From positions 372,001 through 436,000 of the forward strand of contig CALRRO020000002.1 in the NCBI GenBank assembly GCA_943370595.1: a stretch of 64,000 bases of DNA, read 5' to 3'. The notes below the pieces were generated by a model that made no database searches, had not been told where the DNA came from, and saw only the letters and a list, made by a program, of their open reading frames with translations. The position numbers were made by a program, and so were the translations under genes. Source of the stretch: Piscinibacter sp943370595 (lineage in GTDB: Bacteria; Pseudomonadota; Gammaproteobacteria; Burkholderiales; Burkholderiaceae_C). Shown here piece by piece: positions 18,278 through 27,142 of the stretch. Position 1 is the stretch's first letter, and each line of letters starts with the position of its first letter.

Positions 18278-20650
18278 ATGAAGGCCCTCGACCGCAAACT
18301 GCTGCGCGACCTGCGCCTGATGTGGAGCCAGGCGCTGACCATCGCGCTGGTGGTGGCCAGCGGCATCGGCGGGTTCATCACCAGCCTGTCGGCGGTCGAC
18401 TCGCTGGCGCTGGCGCGGGATCAGTTCTATGCCGACGCACACTTCGCCGACCTGTTCGGCAGCGTCAAGCGCGCGCCCGACGCACTGGCCGCGCAGCTCG
18501 CCGCGCAGCCCGGCGTCGCCGAAGTGCAGACCACGGTCGAGCAGATGGTGCGCGTCGAGCTGCCGAACGTCTCCGACCCGATCATCGGGCAGCTGATCGG
18601 CATGGACCCGCAGCGGCCGGCCTCGCTGAACCGCGTCACGCTGGCCAGCGGCCGCGCGCTGGCCGCCGACGGCCAGCGCCGCGGCGACGGCGCGCTGGAG
18701 GCGCTGGTCTCGGAAGGTTTCGCCCAGGCCCACGGCCTGAAGCCGGGTGCAACGCTGAAGGCACTGGTCAACGGCCGCCAGCGCACGCTGGTGGTGGTCG
18801 GCACGGCGCTGTCGCCGGAGTTCGTCTTCGCCGGCCTGTGGGGCATGCCCGACCTGCGCGGCTTCGGCATCTTCTGGGTCGACCACGAGGCGCTGGCCGC
18901 GGCCTACGACATGAACGGCGCCTTCAACCGCATCGCGATCCGGCTGGCGCCGGGTGCCTCGGAGCCGGCGGTGATCGACGCGCTCGCGCGCGCGCTGGAG
19001 CGCTGGGGCGGCCGCGAGCTGATCGGCCGCGCCGACCAGACCTCGCACGCCATGCTCGACAACGAGATCAAGGAGCAGCGTGTGCTCGGCACCGTGCTGC
19101 CGGCGATCTTCCTCGGCGTGGCCGCGTTTCTGCTCAACGTGGTGGTGTCGCGGCTGGTGGCCACGCAGCGCGAGCAGATCGCCGCGCTGAAGGCCCTGGG
19201 CTACCCGAACCGCGACATCGCGGTGCACTACCTGAAGCTGGTGATGCTGATCGTCGCGATCGGCCTCGCGCTGGGCATCGTGGTCGGCGACCGGCTCGGC
19301 ACGATGTTCACCGGCCTGTACGCCGAGTTCTTCCGCTTCCCGCACTTCGGGCATTCGATCGCCCCGTCGCTGCTGCTGGTCAGCGCTGGCATCACCATCG
19401 CCACCGCGGTGGCCGGCACGCTCAACGCCATCCTCGCCACCGTGCGCCTGGCACCGGCCGAGGCGATGCGCCCGCCGGCACCGGGGCGCTACCGCCGCAC
19501 GCTGCTCGAGCGGCTGGGCATCCAGGCGATCGGGCCGGCGCTGCGCATGATCATCCGCAACATGGAGCGCCGGCCGCTGCGCACCGGCATCTCGATCAGC
19601 GGCGTGGCGGCGGCGGTGGCCATCGTCGTGCTCGGCAACTTCTTCCGCGACGCGATCGAGTACATCGTCGACGGCCAGTTCAACGTCGCGATGCGCAGCG
19701 ACGTCGCGGTCTGGCTTGTCGAGCCCGGCGACGACGCGGCCCGGCTCGACCTGGCGCGGCTGCCCGCAGTGACGCAGGTGGAGTCGACCCGCTTCGTGCC
19801 CATCACGCTGCACCACGGCCACCGCAGCGAACGCAGCCTGCTGCGCGGCTACGAGGGCCGCGCCGAGCTGTACCGCGTGGTCGATGCCAACAACCACGCC
19901 ACCACGCTGGAAGGCGCCGGCCTGGTCCTCACCGACCGGCTGGCCGACAAGCTGGGCCTGCGTGTCGGCGACGACGTGCAGGTCGAGGTGCTGGAGGGCC
20001 GGCCGCGCACGATCACGCTGACCGTCGGCGCCACGGTGCGCGAGATGATGGGCTTGAACGCCTACATGGACCGCCGCGCGCTGAACCGTGCGCTCGGCGA
20101 CGGCGGCCTCTCCAGCGGCTTCGTGATCGCCGTCGAGCGCGGCCGCGAAGCCGGCCTGCTCGAGGCGATCAAGGGCCTGCCGCGCATCGCCGGTGCCTTC
20201 AGCAAGGCGACCATGCTGCGCAACATGCAGGAGATCAGCGCACGCAACGTGCGCATCATGAGCACCATCCTGACCGCGTTCGCGGCGGTCATCGCGGTCG
20301 GCGTGGTCTACAACAACGCGCGCATCGCGCTGGCCGAGCGCGGCTGGGAGCTGGCCTCGCTGCGGGTGCTCGGCTTCACGCGCGCCGAGGTGTCGGCGCT
20401 GCTGCTCGGCGAACTGGCGATCGTGATCGCCATCGCGCTGCCGCTGGGCATGGCGCTGGGCTTCGGCCTGGTGCACCTGATCTCCGGGCTGCTGGCCTCG
20501 GACCAGTTCTATTTTCCGGTGGTGATCCTGCCGCGCACCTATGCCTGGGCGGCGCTGTGCGTGCTCGTCGCCGGCGTGGTCAGTGCACTGATCGTGCGCC
20601 GCCGCATCGACCGGCTCGACATGGTCGCCGTGCTGAAGACGAGGGAATGA
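18278..20650 (+). CDS. ABC transporter permease, FtsX-like, 790 aa
   Basis: Large permease with an N-terminal transmembrane helix (ALTIALVVASGIGGFI), a periplasmic domain, a first FtsX cassette of three helices around residues 265-390, then a second periplasmic domain and a second cassette of three helices at about 665-780. This duplicated arrangement is typical of LolC/MacB-like or predicted export permeases of about 780-800 residues. It pairs with the ATPase upstream, and its stop is 1 base before the adaptor start. The substrate could be a lipoprotein, glycolipid or small molecule; nothing in the sequence decides. Confidence 0.92.
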   Translation: MKALDRKLLRDLRLMWSQALTIALVVASGIGGFITSLSAVDSLALARDQFYADAHFADLFGSVKRAPDALAAQLAAQPGVAEVQTTVEQMVRVELPNVSDPIIGQLIGMDPQRPASLNRVTLASGRALAADGQRRGDGALEALVSEGFAQAHGLKPGATLKALVNGRQRTLVVVGTALSPEFVFAGLWGMPDLRGFGIFWVDHEALAAAYDMNGAFNRIAIRLAPGASEPAVIDALARALERWGGRELIGRADQTSHAMLDNEIKEQRVLGTVLPAIFLGVAAFLLNVVVSRLVATQREQIAALKALGYPNRDIAVHYLKLVMLIVAIGLALGIVVGDRLGTMFTGLYAEFFRFPHFGHSIAPSLLLVSAGITIATAVAGTLNAILATVRLAPAEAMRPPAPGRYRRTLLERLGIQAIGPALRMIIRNMERRPLRTGISISGVAAAVAIVVLGNFFRDAIEYIVDGQFNVAMRSDVAVWLVEPGDDAARLDLARLPAVTQVESTRFVPITLHHGHRSERSLLRGYEGRAELYRVVDANNHATTLEGAGLVLTDRLADKLGLRVGDDVQVEVLEGRPRTITLTVGATVREMMGLNAYMDRRALNRALGDGGLSSGFVIAVERGREAGLLEAIKGLPRIAGAFSKATMLRNMQEISARNVRIMSTILTAFAAVIAVGVVYNNARIALAERGWELASLRVLGFTRAEVSALLLGELAIVIAIALPLGMALGFGLVHLISGLLASDQFYFPVVILPRTYAWAALCVLVAGVVSALIVRRRIDRLDMVAVLKTRE

Positions 20651-20651
20651 C

Positions 20652-21845
20652 ATGAAGAAGAAGACGTGGATCGTGCTGATCGGCGGTGGCCTGGCCACCG
20701 TGGCGCTGCTGGCCTGGGCGTTCGCGCCGCGGCCGCTGGAGGTCGAGGTGGCGACGGTGACCGAAGGCCCGTTCGAGACGAGCATCGAGGAGGACGGCAA
20801 GACGCGGCTGCGCGACCGCTACGTGGTCTCGGCACCGCTGTCGGGCAGCGTCGGGCGCATCACGCTGCGCGAGGGCGATCAGGTCGAGGCCGGCGCGCTG
20901 CTGGCGACCATCGCCCCGGTGCTGCCGGCGATGCTCGACGAGCGCACCCGCCGCGAGCAGCAGCTGCGCGTCGAGATCACGCAGGCACAGCGCCAGCGCG
21001 TGGCCGCACGCATCGAGGGTGCGCAGGTCGCGCTCGCCCAGGCGCGCAACGAGCAGCAGCGCAGCGAACAGCTGGCGAAGCAGGGCTTCGTCGCGCCGAC
21101 GCGGCTGGAGACCGAGCGCCTGGCCGTGCAGGCGGCGCAGAAGGACCTGGAGGCGGCGGTCGAGGAAGGTCATGTCGCCGCCCACGAGGTCGAGCAGGCG
21201 CGGGCTGCGCTGCTGGCCTTGACCAGCCCGGGTGGCGGCCGCGGCTTCGCGGTGCGCGCCCCGGTGGCCGGCCGCGTGCTGAAGGTGGTGCAGGCCAGCG
21301 AAGGCGCGGTGGCGCTGGGCGCGCCGCTGCTCGAGCTGGGCGACACCGCGCGGCTGGAGGTGGTGGCGGAGCTGCTCACCGCCGACGCACTTCGCGCCGT
21401 GCCGGGCAGCCGCGTGCGCATCGAACGCTGGGGCGGCGACGGCGTGCTCGAAGGCCGCGTGCGGCGCGTCGAGCCGGCCGCGTTCACCAAGGTGTCGGCC
21501 CTCGGCGTCGAGGAGCAGCGGGTGCGCGTGCTGATCGACCTGACGAGCCCGCCCGAGACCTGGCGCGCGCTCGGCGACGGCTTCCGCGTCGGCGTGCGCA
21601 TCGTCACGCGCACGCTGGACAAGGCCACCAAGGTGCCGGTCAGCGCGGTGTTCCCGCGGCCCGAAGGCGATTTCGCAGTCTTCGTGCTCGAGGGCGGGCG
21701 CGCCCGTGCCGTGCCGGTCAAGCTGGGCGCGCGCAACGGCCACGAGGCCTGGATCGAGTCCGGCGTCGCCGCGGGCGCCACGGTGATCGTCTACCCACCG
21801 GCCGCCACGCGCGACGGCCTGCGCGTGAAGCCCCGCCAGGTCTGA
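20652..21845 (+). CDS. HlyD-family periplasmic adaptor of the ABC exporter
   Basis: 397 residues, a membrane-fusion protein with an N-terminal membrane anchor (KTWIVLIGGGLATVALLAWAF), a lipoyl-like half (ITLREGDQVEAGALLATI), a long coiled-coil hairpin from about residue 95 to 185, the second lipoyl half (VRAPVAGRVLKVV), a beta-barrel and a membrane-proximal domain. With the ATPase and FtsX-like permease this makes a tripartite exporter comparable to the DevBCA and MacAB systems; the outer-membrane partner could be a TolC-like protein encoded elsewhere. ATG 20652 begins 1 base after the permease stop, and its Shine-Dalgarno lies within the permease gene. Confidence 0.93.
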   Translation: MKKKTWIVLIGGGLATVALLAWAFAPRPLEVEVATVTEGPFETSIEEDGKTRLRDRYVVSAPLSGSVGRITLREGDQVEAGALLATIAPVLPAMLDERTRREQQLRVEITQAQRQRVAARIEGAQVALAQARNEQQRSEQLAKQGFVAPTRLETERLAVQAAQKDLEAAVEEGHVAAHEVEQARAALLALTSPGGGRGFAVRAPVAGRVLKVVQASEGAVALGAPLLELGDTARLEVVAELLTADALRAVPGSRVRIERWGGDGVLEGRVRRVEPAAFTKVSALGVEEQRVRVLIDLTSPPETWRALGDGFRVGVRIVTRTLDKATKVPVSAVFPRPEGDFAVFVLEGGRARAVPVKLGARNGHEAWIESGVAAGATVIVYPPAATRDGLRVKPRQV

Positions 21846-21892
21846 GGGCCGCACGGGGCGGGCATGATGCGGCCCAGGAGGCCCTGCCCACC

Positions 21893-23023
21893 ATGCCCTT
21901 GAAGACCTTCGGCGCACGTGCCGCCGGCCAGCGCCTGGAGCGCATGCGCGACTCGCCCCGCTGGGCCGGCGAGGGTTTCCGCAACCTCCACCCGGTGCTG
22001 CCAGGGCTGCGCGACCCCGGAACGCCGCGGCCGACACTCTCCGACTTCCTATGCGGCGGCAACCGCCGCGTGCCGCCGGGCCCGCTGCCGTCGCTGGACC
22101 CGCGCGAGGGCTGGGCCAAACCCATCGGCAGCGGCCTGCGCGCCACCTGGCTGGGCCACTCGACGGTGCTGATCGAGATCGACGGCTACCGCGTGCTGAC
22201 CGACCCGGTGTGGGGCGCGCGGGCCTCGCCCTCGCGGCTGGTCGGGCCGAAGCGCTTCCAGCCGGTGCCGATCCCGCTGCGCGCACTGCCGCCGATCGAC
22301 CTGGTGGTCGTCTCGCACGACCACTACGACCACCTCGACCACGGCACCGTTCGCGCGCTGGCAAAGACCGGCGTGCCCTTCGTCACCTCGCTGGGCGTGG
22401 GCGCGCACCTCGAGGCCTTCGGCGTGCCGGCCGAGCGCATCACCGAGCTCGACTGGTGGGAGACTCACACCCTGCCCGGCGGCGAGCTGAGCGTCGGCGC
22501 CGCGCCCTCGCAGCACTTCAGCGGCCGCAGCCTGAAGGACCGCAACGCGACGCTGTGGTCGTCGATGGTGATCCGCACCGCGAAGCACTCGGTCTTCTTC
22601 AGCGGCGACACCGGCCTGACGACCGAGTACGCGGCGATCCGCGAACGCTTCGGCCGCTTCGACCTGGTGATGCTGGAGGTCGGTGCCTTCCATCCGTCCT
22701 GGGGCGACATCCACCTCGGCCCGGACAACGCGCTGAAGGCGCTGGAACTGCTCGGCGGCGGCGCCTTCCTGCCGGTGCACTGGGGCACCTTCAGCCTGGC
22801 CATGCACGCCTGGGACAAACCGGCCGAGGTGCTGCTCGCGCAGGCGCCGGCGCAGGGCGTGCAGCTGGTCATGCCGCGCCTGGGCGAGCCGGTCGAGCCG
22901 GCGCTCGTCGACAGCGTGGTGCCCTGGTGGCGCGGTGCCGACGCGCCGCGCGCCGGTGAGCCGCGGCTGGCCGAGGCCGAGGCGCTGAGCGTGCCGCGCA
23001 GCGCGGCCTGGCCGCTGGACTGA
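21893..23023 (+). CDS. Metallo-beta-lactamase-fold hydrolase, NAPE-PLD/UlaG-like
   Basis: 376 residues. The zinc-binding signature HxHxDH is complete (SHDHYDHLDH, residues 141-150), followed by FFSGDTGLT and LPVHWGTF, the further metal ligands of the fold. The N-terminal region with DPVWGARASPSRLVGPKRF resembles the N-acyl-phosphatidylethanolamine phospholipase D-like branch, many bacterial members of which have no tested substrate. The start ATG 21893 is preceded by AGGAG at about 12 bases; a long in-frame extension overlaps the adaptor gene and is not real. It lies 47 bases after the adaptor and could be part of that operon. Confidence 0.88.
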   Translation: MPLKTFGARAAGQRLERMRDSPRWAGEGFRNLHPVLPGLRDPGTPRPTLSDFLCGGNRRVPPGPLPSLDPREGWAKPIGSGLRATWLGHSTVLIEIDGYRVLTDPVWGARASPSRLVGPKRFQPVPIPLRALPPIDLVVVSHDHYDHLDHGTVRALAKTGVPFVTSLGVGAHLEAFGVPAERITELDWWETHTLPGGELSVGAAPSQHFSGRSLKDRNATLWSSMVIRTAKHSVFFSGDTGLTTEYAAIRERFGRFDLVMLEVGAFHPSWGDIHLGPDNALKALELLGGGAFLPVHWGTFSLAMHAWDKPAEVLLAQAPAQGVQLVMPRLGEPVEPALVDSVVPWWRGADAPRAGEPRLAEAEALSVPRSAAWPLD

Positions 23024-23207
23024 GTCGCAGCGCTGCCAGCGTGACACTTGCCACGCCGCCGTATCGGCGCGGCGACGCCGCCCATCGCCTTCGTGCACCT
23101 GCCACGGCCGTGCGCAATCGGGGCGATGACGCTGCCGGGAGGCGTGCGTAAGGTCCGACCCCGATGAAGCACTGGGCATCGCAACAGCCGTGAGAAGGGT
23201 CTGGGTC

Positions 23208-23474
23208 ATGTTGATGAAGTGGTTCGGCTCGGGCCGCCGCCGGCGCCCGGGCACACCGCCGCCCGGCGGCCGCAAGGTCTGGCGCATCACGCCGGAGCAC
23301 CCGCAGGGCGCCTGGGTCGATGCCGAGACCCGCCCGTCGCGACCGCGCGAGAGCACTTCGCCGGCGCCGTTCGACAGCTGGACCACCTCGTCGATGGACC
23401 TGCGCGACGGCGTGCAGGTGGTCGAGGACGGCAAGGACGAGGTGCACGGCCCGCAGGACCCAAGGCCACACTGA
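23208..23474 (+). CDS. Hypothetical protein, 88 aa
   Basis: Small basic then acidic protein that I do not recognise as a named family. It begins MLMKWFGSGRRRRPG, then has VWRITPEHPQGAWVD and a late SWTTSSMDLRDGVQVVEDG stretch. The WTTSS.DL..G segment looks like a conserved short motif, but I cannot test this. No signal peptide. ATG 23208 was chosen because a GAGAAGGG ribosome site lies 8-15 bases upstream; a GTG at 23190 is the alternative. It is followed 34 bases later by the glyoxalase-like gene. The 184 bases before it hold no gene. Confidence 0.6.
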   Translation: MLMKWFGSGRRRRPGTPPPGGRKVWRITPEHPQGAWVDAETRPSRPRESTSPAPFDSWTTSSMDLRDGVQVVEDGKDEVHGPQDPRPH

Positions 23475-23508
23475 GGCGCCCGCGGGGCGATGGGCGGAAA
23501 ATGGCGGC

Positions 23509-23928
23509 ATGAAATACCTGCACACCATGGTCCGCGTCACCGACATCGACGCCTCGCTGCGCTTCTATTGCGACGCCCTCGGCCTCGAGGTGCTGAGCCG
23601 CCGCGACGTGCCGGCCGGCCGCTTCACGCTGGTCTTCCTGGCCGCGCCGGGGCAGAGCGAAGCGCAGGTGGAGCTGACGCACAACTGGGACCCGGAGGCC
23701 TACACCGGCGGCCGCAACTTCGGCCACCTGGCCTACGCGGTCGACGACATCTATGCCGCCTGCCGCCGCCTGCAGGAACACGGCGTGACCATCAACCGCC
23801 CGCCGCGCGACGGCCGCATGGCCTTCGTGCGCTCGCCCGATAACATCTCGATCGAGCTGCTGCAGGCCGGCAACGCCCTGGCACCGGCCGAACCCTGGGC
23901 CTCGATGCCCAACGTCGGCGCGTGGTGA
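23509..23928 (+). CDS. gloA: Lactoylglutathione lyase (glyoxalase I), VOC superfamily
   Basis: 139 residues, the length of bacterial glyoxalase I. The VOC betaalphabetabetabeta modules are visible: MVRVTDIDASLRFYCDALGL at the N-terminus and FGHLAYAVDDIYAACRRL in the second half. Metal ligands of the family are present (His near residue 6, Glu in VELTHNW, His in FGHLAY and Glu in SIELLQAG). It would convert the hemithioacetal of methylglyoxal and glutathione to lactoylglutathione. ATG 23509 was chosen; an earlier frame would run into the previous gene. The 2OG oxygenase gene starts 4 bases after its stop, so they are co-transcribed. Confidence 0.88.
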   Translation: MKYLHTMVRVTDIDASLRFYCDALGLEVLSRRDVPAGRFTLVFLAAPGQSEAQVELTHNWDPEAYTGGRNFGHLAYAVDDIYAACRRLQEHGVTINRPPRDGRMAFVRSPDNISIELLQAGNALAPAEPWASMPNVGAW

Positions 23929-23932
23929 GCGG

Positions 23933-24712
23933 GTGGTGAGCGTCTCCGGCGACTGGCCGCCGCACCGCACCGTGGCCCGGCTGCCCGGCTCACTGCCGAT
24001 GGGCGGCGTGGTGCAGGGCGCACCGATCCACGCCTTCGAGACACCGGCGCCACGGCTGATGCTGGCGCCCGACGCCGGCCTCGTGCCGACGCGCCACGAC
24101 ATCGATCTCGGCGGGTTGCTCTCCTTCGAGATCCACGACCTGCTGAGTGCACCCGAGGCCGACGCCATCGTCGAGGCCAGCGAGCGCTTCGGCTACCGCG
24201 ACGAGGCGCCCGGCATCCAGACGCCGCCGGGCATGCGCATGAACAAGTCGGTGCACTGGGTGGCCGACCGTTCGCTGCTCGGGCCGATGTTCGAACGCAT
24301 GGCGCACCTGCTGCCGCCGGCGATCGACGGCATGCGGCTGTACCCGCGCCTGTCCGAGCGCCTGAACATGTACCGCTACGACGACGGCGACGTCTTCAAC
24401 CGCCACACCGACGGCGACTGGCCCGGCTTCGGCCTCAGTGAGGACCGGCGCGAGATGGTGCAGTGGGGCGGCCTGCGCTCCTGCCTGACCATGCTGGTCT
24501 ACCTGAACGGCCCGCAGGACGGTGTGCGGGGCGGCCAGACGCGGCTCTACCGTCGCGACGGCGGCCACCACGACGTGACACCCGCCAAGGGCAGCGCGCT
24601 GTTCTTCCGCCACGGCTTCGGGCCGCATTCGGTGGTGCACGTGGGCATGCCGGTACAGGGGCCGGTGGCCAAGTACGTGGCGCGCATCAACGTGATGTAC
24701 GCGCCGGGCTGA
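23933..24712 (+). CDS. 2-oxoglutarate/Fe(II)-dependent oxygenase
   Basis: 259 residues with the facial triad of prolyl-hydroxylase-like oxygenases: an HTD motif (H158, D160 in FNRHTDGDW) and a distal His in GFGPHSVVH (about residues 232-236), followed by a conserved Arg in ARINVMY for 2-oxoglutarate. These enzymes hydroxylate proteins or small molecules. Start codons are GTG 23933 or GTG 23936. It follows the glyoxalase gene by 4 bases and converges on the MarR gene 6 bases later. The N-terminal ~60 residues, before the double-stranded beta-helix core, are variable. Confidence 0.87.
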   Translation: MVSVSGDWPPHRTVARLPGSLPMGGVVQGAPIHAFETPAPRLMLAPDAGLVPTRHDIDLGGLLSFEIHDLLSAPEADAIVEASERFGYRDEAPGIQTPPGMRMNKSVHWVADRSLLGPMFERMAHLLPPAIDGMRLYPRLSERLNMYRYDDGDVFNRHTDGDWPGFGLSEDRREMVQWGGLRSCLTMLVYLNGPQDGVRGGQTRLYRRDGGHHDVTPAKGSALFFRHGFGPHSVVHVGMPVQGPVAKYVARINVMYAPG

Positions 24713-24718
24713 ACGGCG

Positions 24719-25216
24719 CTATTCCGCCGTGTCGGCGCGCTTGCGTGACAGGGCGACCTTGTGCAGCAGCTCGACCAGGATGGCACGCTCGGCCGCGCTC
24801 AGCGCCGCCAGCGCCGCCTGCTCGCCCTCGATCAGCGCCTGCACCGAGCGCTCGACCATCGTCGCGCCGACCCGCGTGATGCGGATGTGCTGCATGCGGG
24901 CGTCACGCTCGCTGCGCGTGCGGGTGACCAGGCCGCGCGACTCGAGCTTGTCCAGCCAGATCGCGATGTTCGGCGGCGTCACGGCCAGCGCCTTGGCAAG
25001 CTGCCGCGCCGTCACGTCCGGGTTGCCGTGCACCAGCGCGAGGATGGTGAACTCGACACGGCGCAGCCCGCCGTCGCGCCCGACCTGCTCGTCGAACACC
25101 TGGTCCGTGACGATCGTCGCCTGCGCGAGCTGGTAGCCGACGATCGAATGCACGCCGGCCTCGGCCAGCTGGGCCAGCGGCGTGCGGTCGGCCTTGGGGA
25201 CGGGCTTGCGGTTCAT
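24719..25216 (-). CDS. MarR-family transcriptional regulator
   Basis: 165 residues, winged-helix regulator. The DNA-binding core is visible as VTARQLAKALAVTPPNIAIWLDKLESRGLVTRTRSERDARMQHIRIT, written here as the helix-turn-helix and wing, with the R.RSERDAR wing motif typical of MarR proteins. Flanking helices mediate dimerisation. It is divergent from the tannase-family esterase gene (134-base gap), and a candidate operator lies in that gap at 25297-25315. It probably represses the esterase and possibly itself, responding to a phenolic or carboxylic ligand; that is inferred from arrangement and family. Confidence 0.92.
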   Translation of the reverse strand: MNRKPVPKADRTPLAQLAEAGVHSIVGYQLAQATIVTDQVFDEQVGRDGGLRRVEFTILALVHGNPDVTARQLAKALAVTPPNIAIWLDKLESRGLVTRTRSERDARMQHIRITRVGATMVERSVQALIEGEQAALAALSAAERAILVELLHKVALSRKRADTAE

Positions 25217-25296
25217 CGTAGCATCGACAAGGTAAAGCAGGTTATCGGTCTTCGGCCAAGGATCTCAGGGTAACTCCGGGAAGCGCGGGCTGATAT

Positions 25297-25315
25297 TAGG
25301 TAAGTACGATACCTA
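25297..25315. promoter_or_regulatory. Candidate MarR operator (inverted repeat)
   Basis: A perfect 6-base inverted repeat, TAGGTA and TACCTA, with a 7-base spacer, sits in the divergent gap between the MarR gene and the tannase-family gene, 35 bases before the latter's start. Its size and position fit a MarR-dimer site overlapping the esterase promoter. It lies in the most AT-rich part of an otherwise GC-rich region. Regulation is inferred, not shown. Confidence 0.5.
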
Positions 25316-25350
25316 TTCACCGGTTCAAGCCGGGGCCGAGGAGACATTCC

Positions 25351-27129
25351 ATGACCACGCTCCCACGCCGCGCTGCCACGGGCAGTATCGCCGCAGCACT
25401 GCTTGCGCTGGCCGCCGCGCCGGCCCTGTCCGACAACGGCGCCCACCGCCGCAGCCGCCTGCCGCAGCTCGCCGAAGCCACGCCGGCGCCCCTGGTCGGC
25501 GCCTGCGAGGAGCTCACGGCCCGCGCGGCCACCTTGCCGAATACGGTGATCACCGCCACGACGACGGTGGCCGCCGGCACGCTGGCGATCGCCGGCACGC
25601 CAGTGGCCGAACACTGCCGCGTCACCGGCCGCATGAACGAGCGGGTCAGCCCGGTCGACGGCAAGACCTACGCGATCGGCTTCGAGATGCGACTGCCCAA
25701 GGCCTGGAACGGGCGCTTCTTCCACCAGGGCAACGGCGGCATCGACGGCAGCGTCGTCACGGCCACCGGCAGCGCCGGCGGCGGCCCGCTCAGCCATGCG
25801 CTGGCGCAGGGCTTCGCGGTGCTCAGCTCCGACGCCGGCCACAACAACGCGCAGGGCGGCCCGGCCTTCGGCCTGGACCCGCAGGCGCGGCTGGACTACG
25901 GCTACCAGGCCGTGGGCGCGCTGACGCCCATGGCCAGGCAGCTGATCGCGCTGGCCTACGGCAAGGGCCCGGACCGCTCCTACTTCGGCGGCTGTTCGAA
26001 CGGCGGTCGCCACACGCTGGTCGCCGCGGCGCGTTACGCCAAGGACTACGACGGCTACCTCGCGGGCGCTCCCGGCTACAGGCTGCCGCTGGCGGCGCTG
26101 GCCAACATCTACGGTGCGCAGCGCTATGCGACCGTGGCCACTGCCGACCCGTCGACACCGCCCGGCCTGGAGACCGCCTTCACCGCAGCCGAACGCAAGA
26201 CCGTGGCGGCCGCGGTGCTGGCTCGCTGCGACACGCTCGACGGCGCGCGCGACGGCCTGGTGCAGGACACCGCCACCTGCCAGCGTGTCTTCGACTTCCA
26301 GCGTGACGTGCCCACCTGCAGTGGTGCACGCGACGGCAGCTGCCTGAGCACCGCGCAGAAGATCGCCATCGCGCCGATCTTCCGCGGCGCGACCACCTCC
26401 AACGGCCAGCGCTTCTACGCCGGATTCCCGTTCGACAGCGGCATCGGCGCCGGTGGCATTCCGTTCTGGGAGTTCACCGCACCGCTGGCGCTGGACTCGG
26501 GCGCCGTCGGCACGATCTTCAAGGTGCCGCCGTCCACCGCCGCGCTGAGCAATGGCCCCGCCTTCTCGCTGGCCCTGGACATCGACAAGGCGCTGGCCGA
26601 GCTGAACGCCACCGACGCCACCTACACCGAGTCGGCGATGGGCTTCATGACGCCGCCGGACGCGTCGGACCTGTCCACGCTGCGCCGCCGTGGCGCCAAG
26701 ATCATGGTCTACCACGGCGTCAGCGACCCGATCTTTTCGGTGTCCGACACCGAGACCTGGTACCGCCGCCTCGGCCGCGACAGCGGCGGCGACGCCGAGG
26801 ACTTCGCACGCCTGTACCGCGTGCCCGGCATGGGCCACTGCAGCGGCGGCCCGGCCACCGACCAGGCCGACTTCCTACGCCCGCTGGTGGCCTGGGTGGA
26901 GAAGGGCCAGGCGCCAGGTGCCATCGTCGCGAGCGCACGCGGCGTGGGCAATGCCGGCGCCGTCAACCCGGAAGTGCCGGCCGACTGGGCGCCCGACCGC
27001 ACGCGGCCACTGTGCGCGTACCCGTTGGTGGCGCGCTACAAGGGCTACGGCGACGTCGAATCGGCCAGCAGCTGGCGCTGCCGCGAGCCGCGCGGCCACG
27101 GCGGCCGCCACGATCGCGACGACGACTGA
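25351..27129 (+). CDS. Tannase/feruloyl esterase family protein
   Basis: 592 residues with a signal peptide (about residues 1-27), so secreted to the periplasm or outside. It carries the family's CS-D-HC arrangement: Cys215-Ser216 in GGCSNGGR, Asp459 in HGVSDPIF and His496-Cys497 in GMGHCSGG, in which the neighbouring cysteines form a disulfide next to the catalytic triad. The family includes tannases, feruloyl esterases and the polyester-derived MHET hydrolase; substrate specificity is not readable here. The MarR gene is divergent, and a candidate operator (25297-25315) lies in the gap. The C-terminus is rich in His, Arg and Asp. Confidence 0.93.
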   Translation: MTTLPRRAATGSIAAALLALAAAPALSDNGAHRRSRLPQLAEATPAPLVGACEELTARAATLPNTVITATTTVAAGTLAIAGTPVAEHCRVTGRMNERVSPVDGKTYAIGFEMRLPKAWNGRFFHQGNGGIDGSVVTATGSAGGGPLSHALAQGFAVLSSDAGHNNAQGGPAFGLDPQARLDYGYQAVGALTPMARQLIALAYGKGPDRSYFGGCSNGGRHTLVAAARYAKDYDGYLAGAPGYRLPLAALANIYGAQRYATVATADPSTPPGLETAFTAAERKTVAAAVLARCDTLDGARDGLVQDTATCQRVFDFQRDVPTCSGARDGSCLSTAQKIAIAPIFRGATTSNGQRFYAGFPFDSGIGAGGIPFWEFTAPLALDSGAVGTIFKVPPSTAALSNGPAFSLALDIDKALAELNATDATYTESAMGFMTPPDASDLSTLRRRGAKIMVYHGVSDPIFSVSDTETWYRRLGRDSGGDAEDFARLYRVPGMGHCSGGPATDQADFLRPLVAWVEKGQAPGAIVASARGVGNAGAVNPEVPADWAPDRTRPLCAYPLVARYKGYGDVESASSWRCREPRGHGGRHDRDDD

Positions 27130-27142
27130 GCGCCGGCGGCGG

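Noticed and set aside
25351..27129. Assignment as a polyester-monomer (MHET) hydrolase
   Set aside because: Family and motif match, but the serine motif is GCSNGGR and specificity loops cannot be judged from sequence alone; kept as tannase/feruloyl esterase family.
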